Positions 1 through 11,123 are shown, counted from the stretch's first letter. The stretch is DNA of 64,000 nt from Aquilaria yunnanensis (GCA_039654915.1 CM077600.1:26520953-26584952); one strand, 5' to 3'. A program made the numbers and translations. Notes: generated from the sequence alone by a model not told the origin.

Positions 1-1751
1 GACCAAAGTATTTTATTGAACCATGGAGCTTTTAAAGTAAATAACTCATCATAAAAATCTCAATCATCGATAATGAAAAAATATGACCAAAATACATTAT
101 TATGTTTAATTTATGTTAATTAATCAAAGGTTCAACCATTAACTTAATAAAGATAAAAAAAAAGGCAAAAAATTGATGAAAAGGTTTAGAAACTATGATA
201 TATTTGGTTTTGAGTTAAACCGTTTCTTTTTTTAACATTTATTAAGTCAATTATTAAAACCTTAATGTCTAAAGTTATTTCTTCATGTTAAAGAAATAAA
301 CCATGATTACCAAGGTTTTGCTTTAGAAGACAATAAATAAAAAAATAAATAAAAAAATTATAGATAAAAGAGAACAAATTATGCTAACCAATGTCTTACT
401 TTAGAAAATATTACAAAAAAAAAGCTTGGGGACCAAGAGAGCAAATAAAAGAGTTAGATTTATAGTTATAAAATTTGAGAACCAAAATATAACACTGATA
501 TAAATTTGAGCCTAAAATGAAAGTATTAGAAAGTTAGGGACCGAAACGGTGTGTTCATCGAAACAACACATGAAACAGATCGAAAGTGAAAAATTTCAAC
601 ACAGGTCCTCAATAACTTAAGATCCTTACAAAAAGAGGATCAAACTAAAAAAAGAGCAAATTGTATCTGTAAGAAAAAATGACGAATGCAAAAAAAAAAA
701 AATGATTGAGGGGCAAAACAGTAAAGGCACTGTATTTTACTTTAGTTTTAACAGTAGCATCCTTACAGCTTTTAGAATATATTGTAATTTATAATTTTAT
801 TTTTTTAAAAAAATTTATAATAAAAATATGAGTTTTTATATGAAAATAAAATTTTAAACATTATAGTTTCTAAATATCATTTTAAATTTTTTTAATATAT
901 ATTAATATAAATATATTTAAGTTAAATTTTAATAAAAAAAAATAAAAACGTCAATTAATACAAAATAGGGGAGTAATATATAATGGGACATGTCTGAGTA
1001 TAAGTCGTACATCTGTTGCATACAAATCTTACGCAAAGAAGAGGGGATGGGAACTACTTGCTTCTTTTTTTTTTTTTTTTTTTGATTTGTGAAAAATAGA
1101 TATTAAGAGGGAAGTGGGACGCTAATAATTATACCTCCTCATTCTCCCCAATGTATTTCCTTTTATCCCAACAAAGATTCATGTTAATTTTTCTTCCTCT
1201 CTCCTTTTATTTCTTATATCGAAACAAATCCCTAGTGCACATGAATGAGAGCATTTCTTTATATAATGTATATTAGCCGCTGATATCAAGTTTTCAAATC
1301 CTAATTTAAGCTATCAGGTGCTTGTTAATAGTTTGAAAGTTCATAAACAGTTTAAATTAATAAATTTTCATTTATTCAATGTAAAATAATCTCCTTTTCT
1401 CCCCCTACTAGTGTCACTCGTGGAACAATTTGTAAACCTCCAAAATTGGATGAGCGAATTGTATTGTCAAACTAACTTCAGGGGTCGTTCTGCAATTACA
1501 CACAAGAGGAGCGTCGTACTAGTAAGGGGTGTATTAATTTGAATTCGTCTCCCAATTTTTTTCTTCTGATTATATTTTTATTTATTTTTTCTTATTGGTA
1601 TATTTTTTATCTTTATATTTTTAATTTTTAAAATATTTCTAATTAATGATATCATTTTTATTTTAAAATTGGTTGTAGTTATTTATTTATATATTTTTAT
1701 TTGGAAGCTTTATAAACGTCCTCATTTTTTTTTTCAAAACTTATTACAATG
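1..1751. other. AT-rich intergenic DNA, no gene seen
   Basis: No open frame of useful length and no recognisable domain on either strand. The stretch is very AT-rich, with short A and T runs, including 19 consecutive T at 1065-1083. I see no RNA gene or clear transposon end here. Confidence 0.6.
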
Positions 1752-2468
1752 ATTATTAAATCTATAATTAAATAAATGATAAGGCTTATATTTATCATAA
1801 TATGAAAACTTCAAAATCACTTTTATTTCAATTAATACAAAATTTTTCATTTTGTTAAAAATTTAATTTTATATATTTATTCATTAATTACTTTTTTTGT
1901 AAGAAAATCTTGTTCAACAAAATGCTTATTGATTATGTAACAATTTCTCAGACACTGATGGTTTTTAGTCATAATTTTTTAACCTTATCTTTGATGTTGA
2001 GTGAATTGAGATAGCTAAAAAATTAATGTCTTTTGGGTTATAATTCATCAACTTTTCATATTTATATTTTTCTAGAAAATATTCTTTGTTATTATTCTCG
2101 CTCAAGAGATGGTGCTATATAATGAATGACATCATTCTTTGTTGTATTCCATTTTCTAGTCGTCACCATTATTCTAAGAGTTAGTGTAGTTTTTATTTAA
2201 AGAAATCAAGAAATATATTACTAAATGAGACCTTCTTAAAAAATAAATAATTAATTAATCAATCAATATATATATATAAATAAAATAATCAATAAGCATT
2301 TTTTTGAATAAGACCTTCTTATAAAACAATTAAATATTGAATAAATATATAAAATTAAATTTTTAACAAAATGACTAATTTTGAATTAATTGAAATGAAA
2401 GCGATTTTGAATTTTTCATATTATTATAAATAAGCCTTATCATTTCTTCAATTTTGGATTTAATAGTG
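1752..2468. repeat. Foldback (long inverted repeat) element
   Basis: Two arms of about 185 bp, 1752-1936 and 2285-2468, are imperfect reverse complements. For example AATGCTTATTGATTA in the left arm pairs with AATAATCAATAAGCATT in the right, and ATGATAAGGC with GCCTTATCAT. The roughly 350-bp spacer is unrelated AT-rich DNA. No coding capacity and no clear target-site duplication. It is probably a decayed MITE or foldback transposon. Confidence 0.6.
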
Positions 2469-2537
2469 AAATAAGAACCCAGGCCATGATTTGGATAATG
2501 TTTGGTGAAAGTAATTTGAGTGATTATATTGCCTATT

Positions 2538-2981
2538 GGGAAAATTACAAAAAACCCTTATGCTTTGGTCTAACCTACAGTTTGTCCTCTTTATTTTGAG
2601 AAACCTACACTTTGCCCCCTATATTTTTTACATTGCCTGATAACAACTTCTAAAACTATATTTAAATTATATAATAATAATGTTCTAGTAATTTTAAGAT
2701 TTTTGATATTTTTTTACAGTCAACCGACCTTTAAAAAATACTGATATATAATACATGTGAGAAAGTACATTTACAGAAAGAAAAAATTGATAGTTTAAAA
2801 TGTCTATTAACTATAAAAAAAAATATTGAAGAGATTGAAATTACTGAAAGATGATTATCGTACTTCAGAAGTTGTTATTAGGCAATGTAAAAAATATAGG
2901 GGGCAAAGTATAGGTTTCTCAAAATAGTGGGGGCAAACTGTAGGTTAGACTAAACCACAGGGGAGTTTTTGTAACTTTCCC
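2538..2981. mobile_element. MITE of the GGGAAAATTACAAAAACCC family
   Basis: A 444-bp palindromic element. The left end GGGAAAATTACAAAA is the reverse complement of the right end at about 2965-2981 with few mismatches. Pairing continues inward for over 100 bp through blocks such as AACCTACAGTTTG and TGCCCCCTATATTTTTTACA. It has no coding capacity. Related copies recur at 3190-4691 (ends only), 8579-9006, 9150-9565, about 15385, 16850-17299 and 27125-27290, so this is the most abundant small repeat family of the window. I could not find a convincing target-site duplication for this copy. Confidence 0.75.
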
Positions 2982-3189
2982 AAGTAGATTTTATGACTAG
3001 CCTCTTAATAGGTAAAATGTGATCATTTAACAAAATAATATATTATGAGTTTATCTCATGAAAAAATATTTGTGAGACGTTTGCACCGTTTCATATTATT
3101 TAATTATATCTATATATCATGAGTTTATCTCATGAAAAAATATTTGTGAGAAGTGAATATGTTGTTACCTGACATTTAAAAAGAACATG

Positions 3190-3918
3190 GGAAATTTACA
3201 AAAGCCCCCCTACGTTTAGCCTAACATAAACTTATCCTCTTCTATTTTGTAAAACCTACACTTTGATCACTTAGAATGTCATATCTATCATCTTGACTGT
3301 TATGATAGTGGGCCTAATGCCTTGATTATCCAACAAGATTTAGAAATCGTGCAAACTAACCACAATATTTCATCTTATGTTACCTCAAATTCATTTTTCC
3401 CAAAATATATGATGTATTTCTAATAAATTTTCTAACTCTGAATAATTTCCACATTTATAAATTCACAAATAATTTCTAAATCTATAATAAATTTTCATGT
3501 TTATAAACAAAATTCATGCTCGTTATTAATATTAACCTTTACTTTTAACATCTTATTTATTTTTCAATTAGTTCAAACAAAGAAGTACTATAATCTTTTA
3601 GGACAAATATATTTTAGCTAATTTCATTTTATTTAAAAGACTAGTTCTCACCATATGAAAGAAATATACACATTTTATATTTTTTAGCAACATGTAATGT
3701 ACAATCATACTTTTTTTTTTGTTGCTCAGATCATGCTTTTATTTATTTATTTATCTATTACTAAATCATGTTATTTTCTCTTTCTTTTCTTTTTAAATTA
3801 CCATATTGATTCGTGCATCAATCTCTTGTGTGAGAAAAAATCATATGAACAAATTTGTTGGTTTGTATTAGTTTCCTGTTGTCTTTTAATTAAATATATT
3901 AGCTATAGACCAATCATC

Positions 3919-3961
<43 letters not shown>

Positions 3962-4691
3962 ATTATTAGTTGATTAATTGAAATAACATTGAATAAAGCT
4001 AATAATAAATCTGTGTGGTACAAGATAAATATATGGAAGTAAGATTTTTTTGTTTTTCCCTTTGAAATTTGTTATAATAACCAATACCACTAATTAAGTT
4101 AATTAGTTTATGTTATACTTCCCTTATTTGTTGCCATCTACCTATAAAAACCCTACATGCTTCCGCCCATATAACTAGCCCAATGTTATATCATATGGTT
4201 TAGTTGATATTGAAGCTCTTCAAATAAGAAATATATCAAATTAGTGACAAAAGATGCATCAAATTAGTTAAAATATGTTTGTCCTATAAAATGACACTTC
4301 TCCATTTGAATTAATTAAAAAATGAATAAGATGTTAAAAAGTAAATAGTAATACTAATCACAAGCATAAACTTGGTTTATAAATATGGAAATATATTATA
4401 GATTTAGAAATTAATAGTAAATTTATAAACATAGAAATTATTCAAGAATGAAAAAATTATTAGAAATATATCATACAATTAGGGAAAATGGATTGGAGGT
4501 GGCATGAGATGAATATTTGTGGTTGATTTACACAAATTTAAATTTTTTTTGGTCAATTAGGACATTTGGCCCACTAGCAAATCAAACAAGCTGATAGATG
4601 TAATGTTTTAAGGGGAAAAATATAGGTTTTCTAAAATAGAAGAGGTAAGTATAGGTTAGGGAAAACATTGGGGGGTTTTTGTAAATTTTCC
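3190..4691. mobile_element. MULE-like long-TIR element with 10-bp TSD
   Basis: A 1502-bp element flanked by a perfect 10-bp direct repeat AAAGAACATG (3180-3189 and 4692-4701), the duplication length typical of Mutator-like elements. The outermost bases read GGAAATTTACAAAA on the left and GGAAAATTTACAAAA on the right in reverse complement. Inverted arms of roughly 400 bp extend inward, about 3190-3640 against 4230-4691. The approximately 550-bp centre is not inverted and includes a GA microsatellite. No transposase is present, so it is non-autonomous. The 90-codon open frame at 3697-3969 runs through low-complexity DNA and is not a gene. Confidence 0.75.
3923..3958. repeat. (GA)n microsatellite
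   Basis: An almost uninterrupted run of GA dinucleotides inside the unpaired centre of the surrounding long-TIR element. Confidence 0.9.
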
Positions 4692-5090
4692 AAAGAACAT
4701 GGTATGGGACTGTAATGGACCAAGCAAGCAGCTTGACTACCTTGTGTGGAATTGTGGATAAATATAATCACCCTGTCGCGTTCCCTCGTCACGTGAACCA
4801 CATCAACATCACTGGTAAATTGCACGCGTTACCCCAAACCTTTTAATTTTGTTTCTGTTCTAACCCCAACCTTCATTTTGTTCGTTGCGCCTCCCTAACG
4901 TGGCTAAAACGTTTTATTTTGAACCTTTTTTGGATGGAATCCGTTATATTGGATGAAAAATGACATGTCAACATAAGATTGTAGGGGAAAATATTTTTTT
5001 TAACCCTTGTAAACATTTTTCTTTACCAAAAAAAGCTTTAAAAATTTCAAATCTAGCAAGAACACCCATCCACAGTGTCACTGCCTGCAC

Positions 5091-5402
5091 CCAGCAAGGC
5101 CAAGTTGTGGAAGGAAGATCAGGACGCCAGAGGCATGGACGAGCTTTTGGCGGTCCTTGGCTATAAGGTGCGCTCCTCCGACATGGCCGACATTGCACAG
5201 AAGCTCGAGCAGCTCGAGATGGTGATGGATTCGGCCCAGGAGGATGGGATTTCCCACCTATCTAACACTGTCCATTACAACCCAACTGACCTCCATGGAT
5301 GGGTCCAGACTATGCTCTCTGAGCTCAACAATCCCATTTCTGAGCCTCAACAGCCGTAGATTGACCGCCAATCTTCTGTCTTCAACGACGATTCCAAGTA
5401 CG
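5091..5402 (+). pseudogene. Captured DELLA-protein N-terminal fragment
   Basis: Translation from 5096 gives a lysine-rich lead, then the DELLA motif inside [18 protein letters not shown]. It continues through KLEQLEMVM and the second gibberellin-receptor contact motif TVHYNP at about codons 65-70 of the open frame starting at 5075, then LSELN. This is the GID1-binding domain of GAI/RGA-type repressors of gibberellin signalling. Similarity then fades, with a frame change after about 5340 and a trace resembling the following FNDDS segment up to about 5402. The frame 5075-5359 stays open, so a 94-codon polypeptide with DELLA and TVHYNP but no GRAS domain could in principle be made. It is a transposon-carried fragment, not a host DELLA locus. 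Confidence 0.85.
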
Positions 5403-5449
5403 TTCCCTCTCCGATCCGACGCAGAGAAATTTCATCAGTTTACAGATGA

Positions 5450-6075
5450 AAGGGAAAGCGTACATGAACCTTCCGGAGCTCAGAGTGGCGACGTCTTAGA
5501 AAGCCCGCATGAACTTACCATCGGCTTCGGCGTCGCTGCTGAGGCAAGATGGGTCGACATTGAAGGCCAATTTACAAATATTATCAAAAGCGTATCTTTC
5601 TAAAATATCCTGCAAGTCGAAAATTTTACTCGTTGAAGAAGCTTTTTGGAGCAGCGGAATCAGTCTGGAAGAAGTTTCAAACTAGACGATTTCTAAGGTG
5701 AAGTTGCGGAGCAATTTAGTGTTGAACTCGTAGCTGGCCGTCTTCCTCTGCAACTTCCAGGCGTCGCCGTCGGCGTTGAAGATTCCGCTGCCGAGGAAGT
5801 CGTGGAGGAGAGAGAGAAATCGTTCGCCTTTCAGGTAGTTCTCGAAGTTGGTCTTGAGGATGTACTTGACGACGGAGGGGTTCGCGGTAATGACGCCGTG
5901 GATTTTCCCCGGCCGCTAGAATGTCAAGGTGTTTCCCGGGTACTGGGTTAACACATGGGTTGACCAGTCGAGAAACCTATGGCGGTTTTTCAAGAATTCC
6001 GGCAGAACTCCGACGAGTGGGTAGACTTGAGTCCCTTAGACTCGGGTTTTTGGCGTCAAATCGAGAGGAATCAGA
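5450..6075 (-). pseudogene. Captured CYP94-like cytochrome P450 fragment
   Basis: Reading the minus strand from about 6075 downward gives a P450 N-terminal half: YPLVGVLPEFLKNRHRFLDW, then RPGKIHGVITANP, then LGSGIFNADGDAWKLQRK, then DLQDILERYAFDNICKLAF and SSGRFMYAFP. These blocks are diagnostic of the CYP94/CYP86-clan fatty-acid and jasmonate omega-hydroxylases, and CYP94 is the best guess. It is broken by in-frame stops (before RPGKIHG, after the RNFTLEIV block, and in the MRAF block). The I-helix and heme-binding halves are absent. It lies in opposite orientation between two DELLA pieces inside the Pack-MULE, so it was acquired as genomic sequence and is not functional. Confidence 0.75.
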
Positions 6076-6091
6076 AGAAGTAGAGGGAGAC

Positions 6092-6326
6092 GATGCATTG
6101 CAGCAGGTGGGCTGCAAGTTGGCCTAATTGGCTGAACACAATCGGCCTCGAATTCGATTTTGGGGGTTTTGTTTGCAACAGCTTGGCGGATCTAGAGCCT
6201 AAAATTCTGAATCTCTGTCCGCCGGAAGTCGAGGCGGTGGCCGTGAATTGCGTGTTCGAGCTTCATCCACTCCTGGCGCGACCCGGCGGAATAGAGAAGG
6301 TATTAGGCTTGATTAAGGCAATGAGG
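6092..6326 (+). pseudogene. Captured DELLA GRAS-domain fragment
   Basis: The piece opens with [10 protein letters not shown], a stop codon, and after a frame change [40 protein letters not shown] and a final [12 protein letters not shown] follow. These match the GRAS region around the LHR I/VHIID-flanking segment of DELLA proteins. One stop (TAA, about 6125) and one frameshift break it. Together with 5091-5402 it suggests that one DELLA gene was captured and that its middle was lost or replaced by the CYP94 piece. After it, a short GGTGAGGGAAGGCCGGAGAG-type unit is tandemly duplicated (about 6330-6380). Confidence 0.75.
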
Positions 6327-6730
6327 GGTGAGGGAAGGCCGGAGAGGGACGACGGTGAGGGAAGGCCGGAGAGCGACGACAGATGAAAGTGGCGGTAGGT
6401 GAGGGAGGCGGACAGCGGATAGGTTGTTCCAAGAGGGAGGCGGAGATGACGAGGAAGAAGCATGAGGGGTTTCTTGCTAGATTTGAAATTTTTAAAGCTT
6501 TTTTTGGTAAAGAGAAATGTTTACAATGGTTAAAACAAACATTTTCTCCTACAATCTTATGTTGACGTGTCATTTTCCATCCAATATAACGGATTCCATC
6601 CAAAAAAGGTTCAAAATGAAACGTTTTAGCCACGTTAGGGAGGCGCAACAAACAAAATGAAGGTTGGGGTTAGAACAGAAACAAAATTAAAAGGTTGGGG
6701 GTAATGCGTGCAATTTACCGTCAACATCAC

Positions 6731-7108
6731 GCACCCCCAGCCCAGGCAAAGTGTTTTACAAAATTAAAAGGAAAACCCCATGTGAAGTATAGGGGATCTT
6801 ACAATTTCACCCATTTAGTTTCGAATACTTATGCTATAGTACATTTACATGTACACCATACCCGAACCTGTAATTTTCCCCTGAACATATTTAAGATAAC
6901 ACTCCCTCCAACTCAAGCTGAAGTTACTTCGTTTCTCTTAATGTTTTAACGTCATCTTTTTATGGTGATTGGTTAAAGTTTAGAATTATCATTCATCAAT
7001 AGTAGAGGTACTATTGTGCTTATAATTTCTAGTACTAAAAACTACATACCTTTTATCAAATTATAATTAACCCTATTTAAAAAACGGAAGTTTATGCCGA
7101 GAACAAAA
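6731..7108. other. Intergenic DNA upstream of the P450 gene
   Basis: No gene recognised. It probably contains the distal promoter of the downstream P450. Short stretches resemble MITE ends (GGAAAACCCCATGTG near 6770), without a pairing partner I could find. Confidence 0.4.
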
Positions 7109-7154
7109 TGTGTGGACTTCAACTAGTGTTTGCGTAGACCGTGCAAGATTTGCC

Positions 7155-7160
7155 TATAAA
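7155..7160 (+). promoter_or_regulatory. Putative TATA box of the CYP92-like gene
   Basis: TATAAA lies 49 bp upstream of the chosen ATG at 7209. With the usual 25-32 bp TATA-to-start distance, the 5' UTR would be only about 20 nt. Position and context fit, but no transcription start was measured. Confidence 0.5.
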
Positions 7161-7208
7161 GAGAACCAGCACCACTCAAGCCATAACACCCTCTTTTACT
7201 TACCAAAA

Positions 7209-10200
7209 ATGGAAAACTTGGCGTCCCTCGCCGCCGTGGCTACCCTCCTCCTCCTCCTCCTCCTCTCCCTCAGCTACCTCCGACGCCGCCGCAATCTCAA
7301 CCTCCCTCCAGGCCCAAAACCCTGGCCCTTAATCGGCAACCTCAATCTCATCGGCGCCCTCCCTCACTGTTCCCTCCATGCCCTGTCCCAGAAATACGGA
7401 CCCCTCATGTATCTCCACTTCGGCTCCTTCCCCGTCCTCGTCGCCTCCTCTGTTGACGGCGCCAAAGCCATCCTCAAAACTCATGACGTCGTCTTCGCAG
7501 GCCGGCCAAAAACTGCCGCGGGCAAGTACACCACCTACAACTACTCCGACATCACCTGGTCTCCATACGGCCCTTACTGGCGGCAGGCCCGTCGTATGTG
7601 CCTCCTCGAACTCTTCAGCACCAAGCGACTCGAGTCCTACGAGTACATCAGAAGACAAGAATTAAAACTTTTCCTATTCGATCTCTTCAAATCCTCCCCA
7701 AAACCCATCATCCTCAAAGATCACCTCTCGAATCTGAGCCTAAACGTGATCAGCCTGATGGTTCTGGGGAAGAAGTACACGGAGTCGTCCGGCGAGAACG
7801 AGATCGTGACGCCGGAGGAGTTCAAGGAGATGTTGGAGGAGCTTTTCTTGCTTAATGGGGTTCTGGACATCGGCGATTCGATTCCGTACATCAGGTTTCT
7901 GGATTTGCAGGGGAACATAAAGAGGATGAAGAATCTGAGCAAGAAATTCGACAGTTTTTTGGAACATGTTCTGGACGAACACGAGGAGAGGAGAAGAGAG
8001 ATGGGCAAGGATTTTGTGGCGAAGGACATGGTTGATGTTCTGCTACAGCTTGCTGATGATCCTGATAATGAAGTTAAGCTCGAGAGGCATGGCGTCAAGG
8101 CATTTTCTCAGGTATGATCGTCTACACATACTTTCAATTTGTTTACGTCGTATTTATAAATTTATCTCTATTTTTTTTTAAAATCAATGTCATTAGAAGT
8201 CTACACTCCATCTTATTAACAATCACTTGAATAAATCTTTTTAACAAGGTAATTAATTTTTTGTGAATTCTTTTCTACAATCAACCAGGATGATGAAAAA
8301 TCAATAAAAAAATACCTAATTTTTTCTGAAAAATGATTGAAAAAGCTTTCTAGATTTTTTTTATTTATAAAATTTCAATTGGTATATAAGTTGAGGAAAT
8401 AATCATCATAAATTAAAATGATCATTAATAAATCATTTTTAAAAATCACTGTTAAATACACAATAAGTTGTTTGGACTTAATTTGGAAGTATATAAAATC
8501 TGGTGATCAAAACAACAAAAATAATAATAATAATAACAGCACGCTAGTGGCCAATAACATATTGTGAAGGGAAAATTATAAAAACTCATGTGGTTTAGTT
8601 TAACCTACACTTTGGCTCTTTATTTTTAAAAACCTAAATTTTACCCCCTATTTATTTTATAGTGTTTGACAATAACCTTTGAAACCCTTATTTAAACTGT
8701 CTGGTAATAATGTGTCAATAATTTGAAGATTTTTTATATTTTTTTCACAGCCAACCAACCTTTACAAAATACTTATATGTATTTACAGAAAGAAAAATAG
8801 ATTTACAGAAAGGAAAAAAATGATAATTTAAAATTTTTATTAACTGTAAAAAAATATTAAAAACATTAAATTTACTGAAAAATAATTATCATATATTTTA
8901 AATAGAATTTCAGAAGTTGTTATCAGATATCATAAAAAACAAATAGGACAAAGTGAAGGTTTCTAAAATTAGAATACAAACATATGTTAGGTAATTGTAA
9001 GTTTCCTATTTTAAACCTGTAAATACAATCGGCTATCTTCACATATAATTGACCCTTAGATTCTCACCGAATATTAATGTATAGAGAGGCCCAGATTAGC
9101 GAGGGAAAAATAAATTACTAAATAAATCAGAAATTTTCAATAATTAATAGGGATATTTACAATTTGCGCCATAAAGTTTAGGTTAAATTACACTCTATCT
9201 CTTTTTTTTAGAAATATACACTTTAGTTTTGTCTTTTTTAATACAGTCTGACAGCAAGTTCTAAAATCTTAATTTAGACATTGTGGTAGCCATCTTTTAA
9301 TAATTTTAATGGTATGGTAGTATTTTGTTTTTTTTAGAGTTAATGGATATTTTGAATTATTAATTTTTTTCTGTATTTTTTTTAGTTTTTTAAAAAATAT
9401 TTTTTAAATGTTAATTAATTATAAAAAATATTATACATATTGAAATTACTTTAAATGATATCCATACAATTTAAATTAAAATTTTATAAATTGCTGTTAG
9501 ATTATATTTAAAAGGTAGAGGTAAAGTGTATATTTTTAACATAAGAGGGCAAGGTATAATTTTATCTAACATCCGGAGTCAAACTGTGATTAATGCTACA
9601 TTAATTAAAGCGATGCTGATTTTATTTTATTTTTTGTTGGACTTGACCTTGACTCAGAAAAACATTAAATTATTTGAGGTTAGGAAAGATATCCTCAGTC
9701 ATTGCTGACCCATCCATGGTCGCAGGTGCTATTGATTGAAATGGGTTCTACTTTTTTTTTCTCTTTATTTTATCCTTTTTTATTATAGAAAAAAAAAAGG
9801 TTGAACCATATTGTAGACTACTTTAGGAACATATGGGAAGCAATAATATGTTTCCTGTATAAAATATTTGAGAAACATATTGTCTTACCCAAAAGTTAAA
9901 TTTTTTTTTTTAATAGAAGTTATTTTATTTGTTTTATAACTTTCGATTTCTTATTACTATATATATTCATAAATCATTGAGTGCTAAGTTAGAAGGAAAA
10001 TTTTGTAATAAGTAGCTAGCAGAAAAGACTTTTGTCTTTGTCAAGATTCAAACTTTAGACATCAAGATGATCAAAGTCCACACAAACTTGAAGATTACAC
10101 TACCAAGAAACCAAGCGGCAGGCTCAAGTTCATTTAAAATGTTTTTAATTAAATGAAAAAAAAGAAGAAAATCACTAAGAAAACAATGGTGAAAAATAGT

Positions 10201-11123
10201 AATAGATAAAAGAGTTGTATATACCTTCAAATGAAATGCTTGCGAAACAACGCACCAAGCACAGGGCCGGCTTCTAGGATCCTACTGAATGACTTCGCAG
10301 TTTGCAGTAGTTCACACCAAACAAATTGATTGATTGTAATTAAATACATTTCAATCTGTAGTTTCAGTGTGCTTTTGAAGTGGGAAACTACGATTACCAT
10401 AAAGATGGTGGGAGGGATTTTTTTTGGGGCGTGGGGGTGACAAAATAAAGAGCTAAATATATACATAAGTTCTCTTTCCTTTCTTTGCTCTAGGATCTCA
10501 TAGCAGGTGGAACTGAGAGCTCGGCCGTGACGGTAGAATGGGCAATCTCCGAACTCTTGAAACGTCCAGAACTATTCAAGAAAGCCACAGAAGAACTAGA
10601 CCGAGTCATCGGAAAAGAAAGATGGGTGCAAGAAGATGATATTGTCAACCTCCCATATATCAACTCTATCGTCAAAGAGACCATGCGCCTCCACCCCGTA
10701 GCCCCAATGCTCGTCCCTAGACAGTCTCGGGAGCATTGTAAGCTCGATGGCTATGACATCCCAAAGGGCACAAGAGTATTAGTAAATGTCTGGACCATCG
10801 GTCGTGACCCTAGCTTATGGGACAGTCCTGCAGAATTTATGCCTGAAAGGTTCATTGGGAAGAACATTGATGTGAAGGGGCATGACTTTGAGTTGTTGCC
10901 ATTTGGGGCAGGGAGGCGGATGTGTCCAGGGTATCCTCTAGGGATTAAGGTGATTCAGGCAAGTTTGGCTAATCTTCTGCATGGGTTTGAGTGGAAGTTG
11001 CCTTCTGGGATGAAGGAGGAGGATTTGAATATGGAGGAGGTCTTTGGGTTGTCTACTCCTAGGAAGATCCCACTTGAGACTGTTGTGGAGCCTAGGCTTC
11101 CACTTCATATGTATTCTCTTTAA
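7209..11123 (+). CDS. Cytochrome P450, CYP92-like (CYP71 clan)
   Basis: Two exons, 7209-8111 and 10494-11123, joined by a phase-0 GT-AG intron of 2382 bp, encode 510 residues, a normal length for the family. Visible features: hydrophobic membrane anchor at residues 6-23; PPGP hinge at 33-36; the block AGKYTTYNYSDITWSPYGPY, which is typical of CYP92; I-helix oxygen-binding AGGTES at 305-310; ExxR (ETMR) at 363-366; PERF at 418-421; heme-binding FGAGRRMCPG with cysteine 445. All signature residues are present, so the enzyme looks functional: an ER-anchored monooxygenase using NADPH-P450 reductase. CYP92 members act on terpenoids or phenolics; the substrate here is not predictable. The ATG at 7209 was chosen because it begins the anchor. 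An in-frame upstream extension exists but has no P450 character. Two MITEs sit in the intron. AATAAA sites near 11170 and 11197 suit polyadenylation. Confidence 0.9.
8579..9006. mobile_element. MITE in the P450 intron
   Basis: A 428-bp palindromic member of the GGGAAAATTACAAAA family. The left end GGGAAAATTATAAAA pairs with the right end near 8985-9006. Flanks TATTGTGAA (8570-8578) and TATTTTAAA (9007-9015) agree at 7 of 9 positions, consistent with an aged 9-bp duplication and so with Mutator-type transposition. It lies inside the single intron of the CYP92-like gene. Confidence 0.65.
9150..9565. mobile_element. Second MITE in the P450 intron
   Basis: A diverged relative of the 8579-9006 element. 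The left half has TTTACAATTTGCGCC and TAGGTTAAATTACAC blocks, and the right half has the complementary AAGTGTATATTTTTAAC and GGCAAGGTATAATTTTATC. The ends have decayed, so the borders are approximate and no duplication is visible. Confidence 0.5.

Larger units (their letters stand above)
4813..6720. mobile_element. Pack-MULE carrying DELLA and CYP94 gene fragments
   Basis: A 1908-bp element bounded by a perfect 10-bp direct repeat TCAACATCAC (4803-4812 and 6721-6730). Its terminal inverted repeats begin TGGTAAATTGCACGC on the left and CGGTAAATTGCACGC on the right (reverse complement). They extend about 250 bp inward, roughly 4813-5060 and 6470-6720, with strong pairing throughout. Long TIRs plus 9-11-bp duplications are the mark of Mutator-like elements. 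There is no transposase. The interior, much more GC-rich than the flanks, is composed of pieces of host genes: a DELLA N-terminus, an inverted P450 fragment and a DELLA GRAS-domain piece. This combination defines a Pack-MULE. Whether it is transcribed cannot be judged from sequence. Confidence 0.85.

Noticed and set aside
3697..3969. 90-codon ORF rich in Phe/Leu ending in alternating Arg-Glu
   Set aside because: Its tail is translation of the (GA)n microsatellite and its start is AT-rich low complexity.
5091..6326. A host DELLA gene locus
   Set aside because: The two DELLA pieces lie within terminal inverted repeats and a 10-bp duplication, lack the middle of the gene, carry lesions, and are separated by an inverted P450 fragment.
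6313..6651. Minus-strand ORF through the Pack-MULE right end
   Set aside because: It runs through the terminal inverted repeat. The matching left-end frame has the same translation because the ends are inverted copies.
7329..7658. 109-codon minus-strand ORF and other frames over P450 exon 1
   Set aside because: Shadows of the GC-rich P450 coding exon.
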